A stretch of DNA of 10,531 nt, from positions 1 through 10,531 of the forward strand of contig JBNJEM010000246.1 of NCBI GenBank assembly GCA_051745935.1. The letters are read 5' to 3'. A program made the position numbers and the translations under genes. This DNA is from JBNJEM01 sp051745935. GTDB taxonomy: Bacteria; Planctomycetota; Planctomycetia; Pirellulales; Pirellulaceae. Positions 1 to 4,408 of this stretch are shown piece by piece (position 1 is the first letter of the stretch; every line of letters begins with the position of its first letter). A model generated the notes under the pieces. The model did not search any database. It was given only the letters and a program-made list of their open reading frames with translations, and was not told the origin of the DNA.

Positions 1-70
1 TGCCAAAACACACGGCGGTTTGATGTGCGGCGACTCCAGCTATCGACTGGGAAATGGGAGAAGGAACAAG

Positions 71-235
71 ATGCGGAAGTATGTTTGTGACGTCTGTGAC
101 TGGGTGTATGATCCGTCCGCGGGGTTTCCGGAAGAAGGGATTGAACCGGGGACGCCGTTCGAGGACCTTCCTGAGGATTTTCTCTGCCCCGAATGCGGCG
201 TGGGCAAGGATGAGTTTTCGCCGGTGGAGGAGTAG
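71..235 (+). CDS. Rubredoxin (54 aa)
   Basis: Small cytoplasmic one-iron electron carrier. The four Cys ligands of the Fe(SCys)4 site are visible as C6-x2-C9 and C39-x2-C42. Around them lie the usual family landmarks: YVCDVC near the N-terminus, PGTPFEDLP at 26-34 and [11 protein letters not shown] at 39-49. At 54 residues it is exactly family length. The ATG at 71 is chosen because AAGGA (61-65) sits 5 nt upstream and the product then starts MRKYVC, as rubredoxins do. The frame stays open to the left edge of the window, so an N-terminal extension cannot be formally excluded. Two conserved positions differ from the classical sequence: the Gly after the second Cys is Asp10, and the usual Trp37 is Phe37. 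Family knowledge suggests a donor role to rubrerythrin, oxygen reductases or alkane hydroxylase, but no such partner is in the window. It probably shares a transcript with the tiny gene 36 nt downstream. Confidence 0.95.
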   Translation: MRKYVCDVCDWVYDPSAGFPEEGIEPGTPFEDLPEDFLCPECGVGKDEFSPVEE

Positions 236-271
236 AAAACGGCGGGGCGCGGACCAGAGAGGTGAGTGGGG

Positions 272-406
272 ATGTCATGTCGAAAGGGGAAATCAGAGCA
301 TAAGTCCAAACCGGGGCGATATCGCTGCAAAAAATGCGAGGCCGTTTCCAAGAAAAAGGGCCGTGTTTGCAAACCCAAGAAAATCAAACAGGTTCGTGGG
401 GGTTGA
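272..406 (+). CDS. Tiny Cys/Lys-rich zinc-ribbon-like protein (44 aa), function unknown
   Basis: This short gene encodes a very basic protein of 44 residues starting MSCRKGKSEHKSK and ending KQVRGG. It carries four cysteines (C3, C19, C22, C33) and one His (H10). The C19-x2-C22 knuckle, with C33 and C3 as further ligands, could bind one zinc or iron, although the spacing is not that of a named zinc ribbon I can assign. Support for its being real: AGGTGAG (259-265) lies 6 nt upstream of the ATG, it follows rubredoxin by 36 nt on the same strand, and the Cys/Lys pattern is non-random. From memory, similar short Lys/Cys proteins occur next to rubredoxin-type genes in other anaerobe and planctomycete genomes, but I could not check this. 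Possible roles are a metal-site or nucleic-acid-binding accessory; no function is claimed. Confidence 0.7.
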   Translation: MSCRKGKSEHKSKPGRYRCKKCEAVSKKKGRVCKPKKIKQVRGG

Positions 407-820
407 AGAGCGTGTTCCAGAATCGCGGAATGGCGGTTTTATACCGGTCGCGGATGACTTTCTCCGCCGCGAGTCCGACCAGCGGGAGGGCGGCTTGCGC
501 CGGGTAGCTTTCCACCCGGACAAATCAAACCGCCTGAAATAGAGCTCAAAGTGTACGCGTTTCGCGCCCTTGATTTCGCCACGCTTGGAATGCTTTGGGG
601 GCCGACCGCCGTGATGACGCTTGACGTGGCAGCCGGGTGAAGAGGACGGGGACAACTTTAACAGCCGGTAACAAAACCGATGTCTCGCTTCCAAAACCCC
701 TTGGATTACGGGACATCCGCAGGGTTTTGTTATGGGGTCCAAGTTCAAAGCTCTCGGAACGAGTTGGAGGGAGACCATGGTTCGCCTGGATGTTTTTACT
801 AGCTCGAGGAGTTCTTTACG
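407..820. other. Intergenic region, 414 nt, possibly with decayed sequence
   Basis: No convincing gene is seen. On the minus strand, 387-524 is open from stop to stop for 46 codons and reads like real protein (segments such as AALPLVGLAAEKVIRDRYK) but has no start. The adjacent minus-strand frame is also open over a long stretch with an Arg/Lys/Pro/Ser-rich, shadow-like composition. A motif GACGGGGACAACTTT lies at 645-659; from memory, similar strings occur near REP-associated or IS200-like transposase genes, but no transposase is present. The right part (669-732) holds overlapping inverted repeats, listed separately. The region may be the relic of a dispersed element or broken gene. Confidence 0.4.
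669..732 (+). repeat. Overlapping inverted repeats (two alternative stems) upstream of the peroxidase gene
   Basis: TAACAAAACC (669-678) is a perfect 10-bp inverted repeat of GGTTTTGTTA (723-732). A second arm, CAAAACCC (692-699), pairs with GGGTTTTG (722-729). The two pairings share the same 3' arm, so they exclude each other. The 3' arm is followed by ATGGGG rather than a T-run, so this is not a canonical intrinsic terminator. It could be a terminator between the rubredoxin unit and the peroxidase, a leader structure, or just a decayed repeat. Confidence 0.45.
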
Positions 821-2104
821 ATGAGATTGAGAAGATTGTTTGGGCCCATTGGCCTGGGTGTGTTGATGGTCCTGATGGGAGGGATGCAATTCGGGTGCCA
901 GCCCGCCGATACACCCACGGATGCTCCAACCCTGCCCGAGGAAGGTGCGTCTGGATCGGCGCTGCCCGGATCAGGCGACCCGGCCGGCGATGTGGCCGGT
1001 GACGAACACGGCGAGGGTTCGGGAACGAAAAGCGAGTCCGAGAGCGCCGCGGGGAATGGTGCGACAGGCGGGGCGAAAACGGCGGAGGGAGCCGAGGTGG
1101 CCAGTGGGCCGGAAACCGAGACGGAGGGCAAGACGGCTGGCGCGGCGAAAAGTGGGCAAGGCAACGCGACGGAAGTAACCGTGGACGTCCCCCTGGGCCT
1201 GCCGCCGGTGCCGATCCCGGATGACAATCCGATGACCGCCGAGAAAATCGCGCTGGGCAAGAAGCTCTACTTCGACAAACGGTTGAGCAAGGATGGGACG
1301 GTCTCCTGTGCCACGTGTCATGATCCGCGAATGGCGTGGACCGAACATCGCCCCACCAGCAAGGGAGTCGAAGGTCAGGTGGGCGACAAAAACTCGCCCA
1401 CGATCATTAACTCGGCGTACGCCCCCGAACAGTTCTGGGACGGGCGAGCGGCCAGTCTGGAGGAGCAAGCCCTTGGCCCGATGGAAAATCCGATCGAAAT
1501 GGGACACGAACTGGATGCCCTGATTAATGACTTGGCGCGGGTGGAGGAGTATGAAGAGTCGTTCCAAGAGGTGTTCGGGACCACCGTGACGCGAGAGGGA
1601 ATGGCCAAGGCGATCGCGGCGTATGAGCGGACCGTGCTCAGCGGTAACTCGCCATATGACCAGTATAAGGAGGGCGACGAAAACGCCCTCACCGAAGCCC
1701 AGAAGCGTGGGTTGAAGTTGTTCGAGGACGTGGGGTGCGCCACTTGCCACGCCCCGCCGGTGTTCAGTAACCACGGTTACTACAACGCCGGCATCGGCAT
1801 GGACAAGGATCCGCCCGACGCGGGGCGCCAGAATGTGACCGGTGAAGACCGTGATTTGGGCAAGTTTCGCGTGCCCATGTTAAGGGAAGTGGTGGACACG
1901 CACCCGTACTACCACGACGGAAGCGTGGAGACCCTCGAAGAAGCCGTCGAGATCATGGCCACCGGTGGCAAGAAGAACGACAATCTTTCGATGATTTTCA
2001 CGGGCATTGCGAGCCAAGAGATTTCCGATCAAGATCAAAAGGACCTCGTGGAGTTCCTCAAGGCACTCTCCGGGGATTACCCGATCCCGGACGAAGAGGC
2101 ATAG
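821..2104 (+). CDS. Dihaem cytochrome c peroxidase / MauG-family lipoprotein (427 aa)
   Basis: Exported dihaem c-type cytochrome that, by family, reduces hydrogen peroxide with electrons from small cytochromes or carries out MauG-like oxidations. The N-terminus has RLRR, a hydrophobic stretch (8-24) and a lipobox-like MQFGC with Cys26 as the predicted lipidated residue. Residues 27 to about 118 form a Gly/Ala/Glu/Thr/Ser-rich linker. The catalytic part starts near 127. It has haem site 1 CATCH (C163, C166, H167), QFWDGRAASLEEQALGP (204-220), haem site 2 CATCH (C306, C309, H310), and the C-terminal FRVPMLREV...YYHDGS...LEEAVEIM signature (349-379). M379 or M353 may be the axial Met of haem 2. 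Where Pseudomonas CcpA has distal His71, alignment by eye puts V183, suggesting a permanently open haem 1 as in MauG-like members. GAGGA (806-810) lies 10 nt before the ATG. The gene appears monocistronic. Confidence 0.92.
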   Translation: MRLRRLFGPIGLGVLMVLMGGMQFGCQPADTPTDAPTLPEEGASGSALPGSGDPAGDVAGDEHGEGSGTKSESESAAGNGATGGAKTAEGAEVASGPETETEGKTAGAAKSGQGNATEVTVDVPLGLPPVPIPDDNPMTAEKIALGKKLYFDKRLSKDGTVSCATCHDPRMAWTEHRPTSKGVEGQVGDKNSPTIINSAYAPEQFWDGRAASLEEQALGPMENPIEMGHELDALINDLARVEEYEESFQEVFGTTVTREGMAKAIAAYERTVLSGNSPYDQYKEGDENALTEAQKRGLKLFEDVGCATCHAPPVFSNHGYYNAGIGMDKDPPDAGRQNVTGEDRDLGKFRVPMLREVVDTHPYYHDGSVETLEEAVEIMATGGKKNDNLSMIFTGIASQEISDQDQKDLVEFLKALSGDYPIPDEEA

Positions 2105-2221
2105 AGGTCGCCTCGACGCTGCGGGGTGCCTGCGGGGTGCCGGTGCGGCTGCCGCGTGGAACGTGCCGGTCACCCAGAAGCGACAGGCCGGTGTTCGATT
2201 GGCAGTAGCCGTTCACGGGTG

Positions 2222-2279
2222 CCATGACACGGCCTGGATACCCCAGCGCGCATGGATGCCACGGGCTTGCTCCGTGGTG
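2222..2279. repeat. Palindromic intergenic element
   Basis: CCATG (2222-2226) pairs with CATGG (2251-2255), enclosing CTGG/CCAG (2234-2237 with 2243-2246). It is followed at once by a hairpin CCACGG (2259-2264) / CCGTGG (2272-2277) with a 7-nt loop. The whole sits in the 261-nt spacer between the peroxidase and the GAF-PP2C gene. By memory, CCACGG-loop-CCGTGG palindromes are frequent dispersed elements in planctomycete intergenic DNA. No T-run follows, so terminator function is uncertain. Nothing else gene-like is seen in 2105-2365. Confidence 0.4.
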
Positions 2280-2365
2280 GTTCACGCTCGCCGCCACGAA
2301 CCGGTGATCGGTTGCCAGTGCGGCGTAGGTGTTCCGATGCATGCGTATGAGAACGTCGAAGCAAA

Positions 2366-3826
2366 ATGAACGGACCTGAATTCTACCTTTGGCGAGAGGA
2401 GGCGGAGGCGCCGGCGCAGGGCGGCGGCGAAGCGGAGCAACCGCGGGTGGCAACTCGCTTCCAACAACAAAAGGAAGAGTTCAAGACGTTGATGCGGATC
2501 ACCGAACAGGTCAACCGCGGCGTGACCTTGGACGAGATCCTTGATTTTCTCTACCAGCACATGCAGCAGGTGATTCCGTATAACCGCATCGGGGTGGCGC
2601 TGATCGATGAGGAACGGGGCGTCGTGGTTTCGCGATGCGTTCGTTCGGATCATCCCATTGTCCTGCACGAGGGCTATGAGGGACAATTGGCCGGTTCCAC
2701 GTTGCAACGCGTCGTGGAGACGGGCAAACCGAGAATCATCAATGACTTGGTGGCCTACGGCCACGAGAAGCCACATTCGGAGCCCACGCAGCTGATCCTC
2801 CAGGAAGACATGCGGTCCTCGCTCACTTGTCCCCTGATTGTTCAGGGGAAGCCGGTGGGATTCGTCTTCTTCACCAGTGTGGAGAGCCATCGATATTCGG
2901 ACACGCACGTGGCCTTTTTCCAGCAGATTGCCGGCCATCTGGCCACGATTGTGGAAAAGGGCAGATTGTACGATGAACTCGCCAGGCAAAGGGAGATTCT
3001 TGAGCGAAAGAATCGGGCCATGACCCGAGATTTGGACATGGCCCGAAGCGTGCAACGGGCATTGATCCCACACCAACCACCGCCGATGCACGGGCTCCAG
3101 TTCGCTTTGAAGTACGAACCGGTTGCACAAGTTGGCGGAGACATTCTGGACATCGTCCCGCTGGGACGACGCCGAGCCATTTGTTTTGTCGCCGATGCGA
3201 TGGGGCATGGCGTGCAAGCCGCCTTGGTGATGTCGGCGGTCAAGGCCGCCTTGTTTCCCGCGATTCAATCGGACCCGCGGCCCGCTCGCATCCTGGAAAA
3301 CATGAACGGCCTTGTAATCCGGCTATTCGGCGATAGCGATGTCACCTTTGTGACCGCCGTCTGTTGTCTCCTGGATGCCAGTAAACCACGGGCGGAACTC
3401 GCGTTGGCCGGACACCGGATGCCGCTCTGGTTTCGAGCTTCCACCAGAGACGTGATCGACAAAAGCACCGGCAGTCTGCCACTGGGCGTGGCCGAAGACA
3501 CGACGTATGAGCCTGTTGCAATCGAATTGAGCCAGGGCGACTCGCTCGTTTTCTGCACGGACGGTATTCCGGAATCGCTCGACACGAAGGGCATTCCATA
3601 CGGGACCGAGCGACTTTACGGGCAAGTCGAACGCCATGGGGCGTGCAAAGCACGCGAACTCCGTGACCATATATGGGAAAACTTCGTCGAGCATTGCGGG
3701 AACCGGCCGAGGTGCGACGACGTGACACTTCTGGTCGCCAAAATCGATCCAATGGACGAGAAGGGAGACGCTGGGGAAAATGAAGCATGTGGCGTCAAAA
3801 CAAGAGCCGCCGATGGCGCCACTTGA
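2366..3826 (+). CDS. GAF-domain PP2C-type (SpoIIE/RsbU-like) serine phosphatase (486 aa)
   Basis: Soluble, presumably cytoplasmic signalling phosphatase; no membrane segment or signal peptide is seen. A GAF sensor domain spans roughly 38-200 (ITEQVNRGVTLDEILDFLYQ, then SSLTCPLIVQGKPVGFVFF). A helical, probably coiled-coil linker follows (about 196-235, LYDELARQREILERKNRAM). The PP2C-like domain covers about 220-460. Its metal-binding acidic residues are all present: VGGD (D259), VADAMGHG (D277, G280), CTDG (D399) and CDDVT (D451/D452). An AGH motif (348-350) and LPLG (371-374) match the RsbU/SpoIIE fold. A hydrophilic tail of about 25 residues follows. By family it would dephosphorylate an STAS anti-anti-sigma protein in a partner-switch pathway, but no STAS or anti-sigma kinase gene is nearby. 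The start is fixed by an in-frame TGA at 2348, leaving ATG 2366 as the first start. Its Shine-Dalgarno sequence is weak, so expression may be low. The gene seems monocistronic. Confidence 0.9.
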   Translation: MNGPEFYLWREEAEAPAQGGGEAEQPRVATRFQQQKEEFKTLMRITEQVNRGVTLDEILDFLYQHMQQVIPYNRIGVALIDEERGVVVSRCVRSDHPIVLHEGYEGQLAGSTLQRVVETGKPRIINDLVAYGHEKPHSEPTQLILQEDMRSSLTCPLIVQGKPVGFVFFTSVESHRYSDTHVAFFQQIAGHLATIVEKGRLYDELARQREILERKNRAMTRDLDMARSVQRALIPHQPPPMHGLQFALKYEPVAQVGGDILDIVPLGRRRAICFVADAMGHGVQAALVMSAVKAALFPAIQSDPRPARILENMNGLVIRLFGDSDVTFVTAVCCLLDASKPRAELALAGHRMPLWFRASTRDVIDKSTGSLPLGVAEDTTYEPVAIELSQGDSLVFCTDGIPESLDTKGIPYGTERLYGQVERHGACKARELRDHIWENFVEHCGNRPRCDDVTLLVAKIDPMDEKGDAGENEACGVKTRAADGAT

Positions 3827-3900
3827 CGGGGGCTCGACGATTTGCTCAACTAAGTTAATGTGCGCTAGCTCTTAATCCATCCAGCATGACTCCTACACCG

Positions 3901-4225
3901 CGCGCCGGACAAACTGGGGCGCGTGTCGGCAATCGTGAGGGGGCGGCCCCCAGCTCACCAACGCCACTTTGGCGCGAGGGGTGAACGCAAAGCGTTGCGA
4001 TAGCGAGTGTTAGCCCCCGCCAGCACGGCGCCGGCGGGGATGCATCGAGATGGCGTCGTGCCAACCAGGTGGGCAGAGTCGAAACCTCGCGGGGGCTCGC
4101 CCCGCCGAAGGGTCCGTGCCGTTGGGAGCACGGGAGGTTGAGAGTATGCTGGAGCTCATCGAAAAGACCTTCGTCAGCGGAGGTAGAGGAACAGAGTCTG
4201 TCGGGAAGGCGAGGAAGACGCCGGG
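3901..4225 (+). ncRNA. Candidate structured RNA: successive stem-loops and a three-way junction
   Basis: Consecutive helices read by eye are: 3901-3906/3918-3923 (6 bp); 3935-3958; CGCCA/TGGCG 3962-3966/3970-3974; AACGC/GCGTT 3984-3988/3992-3996; CCCCGCC/GGCGGGG 4015-4021/4033-4039; a three-way junction 4083-4139; ACCTTC/GGAGGT 4167-4172/4179-4184 (one G-T pair); ACAG/CTGT 4191-4194/4198-4201; and GGCG/CGCC 4208-4211/4219-4222. The strand is assumed to match the flanking genes. It lacks the landmarks of RNase P RNA, tmRNA, SRP RNA and the cobalamin or glutamine riboswitches. GC-rich DNA gives hairpins by chance, and part of this may be dispersed palindromic repeats, so the call is tentative. 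Confidence 0.3.
3935..3958 (+). terminator. Candidate transcription terminator or stem-loop after the GAF-PP2C gene
   Basis: GTGAG (3935-3939) pairs with CTCAC (3954-3958), and inside it GGGG (3940-3943) pairs with CCCC (3947-3950) across a CGG loop, leaving a 3-nt bulge at 3951-3953. It starts 108 nt after the stop codon. It is the strongest local hairpin downstream of this gene, but no T-run follows, so it would be an atypical intrinsic terminator or the first element of the structured region. Confidence 0.35.
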
Positions 4226-4398
4226 GAATCTGGGCTGTTGCTGGAACCACGCATGATCGCTTGACGCCCCGCGGGCACGCTGGCTGAAGGACTCGGAGGA
4301 CGCGTTACTGCAGGGTCGCGCTGCGCGAACGCGCCGCGCGCTGGATCCGATTGGCGCCGTGCGTCATGGCGTGGAGTAAAATTCAGGGGGCGAAACGC

Positions 4399-4403
4399 AG
4401 AGG
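4399..4403 (+). promoter_or_regulatory. Ribosome-binding site of gltB
   Basis: AGAGG lies 5 nt before ATG 4409 and favours that start over the in-frame ATG at 4424, whose nearest purine run (GGAG, 4418-4421) is only 2 nt away. With the 4409 start the propeptide before the catalytic Cys is 25 residues. Confidence 0.6.
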
Positions 4404-4408
4404 CAGCT

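Larger units (their letters stand above)
3827..4408. other. Long intergenic region (582 nt), rich in inverted repeats
   Basis: No convincing protein gene. Open frames on both strands here (for example + 4050-4256) have shadow-like composition and no family resemblance. The stretch from about 3900 to 4225 holds a chain of stem-loops described in the next entries. The 3' part (4226-4408) holds GC-rich short palindromes (GCGCG-AA-CGCGC near 4325-4335) and a lone TAAAAT at 4377-4382. The latter resembles a -10 box but has no -35 at proper spacing, so the gltB promoter is not placed. Confidence 0.6.

Noticed and set aside
293..889. 198-codon open frame on the minus strand
   Set aside because: Covers the tiny Cys-rich gene and the start of the peroxidase; Arg/Pro/Ser-rich and with no recognised domain.
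2282..3268. 328-codon open frame on the minus strand
   Set aside because: Overlaps the GAF-PP2C gene, whose domains are intact; shadow composition.
3855..4250. 131-codon open frame on the minus strand in the intergenic region
   Set aside because: Composed largely of the palindromic stretches read through; Arg/Pro/Leu-rich, no ribosome-binding site noted.
4050..4256. 68-codon open frame on the + strand in the intergenic region
   Set aside because: No family resemblance, and most of it lies over the stem-loops; treated as structured non-coding sequence.
4351..4382. Sigma70-type promoter for gltB (TTGGCG ... TAAAAT)
   Set aside because: The spacer is 20 nt, too long, and the -35 is poor; only the TAAAAT is noted.
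3827..4408. Glutamine or cobalamin riboswitch, RNase P RNA or tmRNA before gltB
   Set aside because: Conserved core sequences of these RNAs, as I remember them, are absent on either strand.
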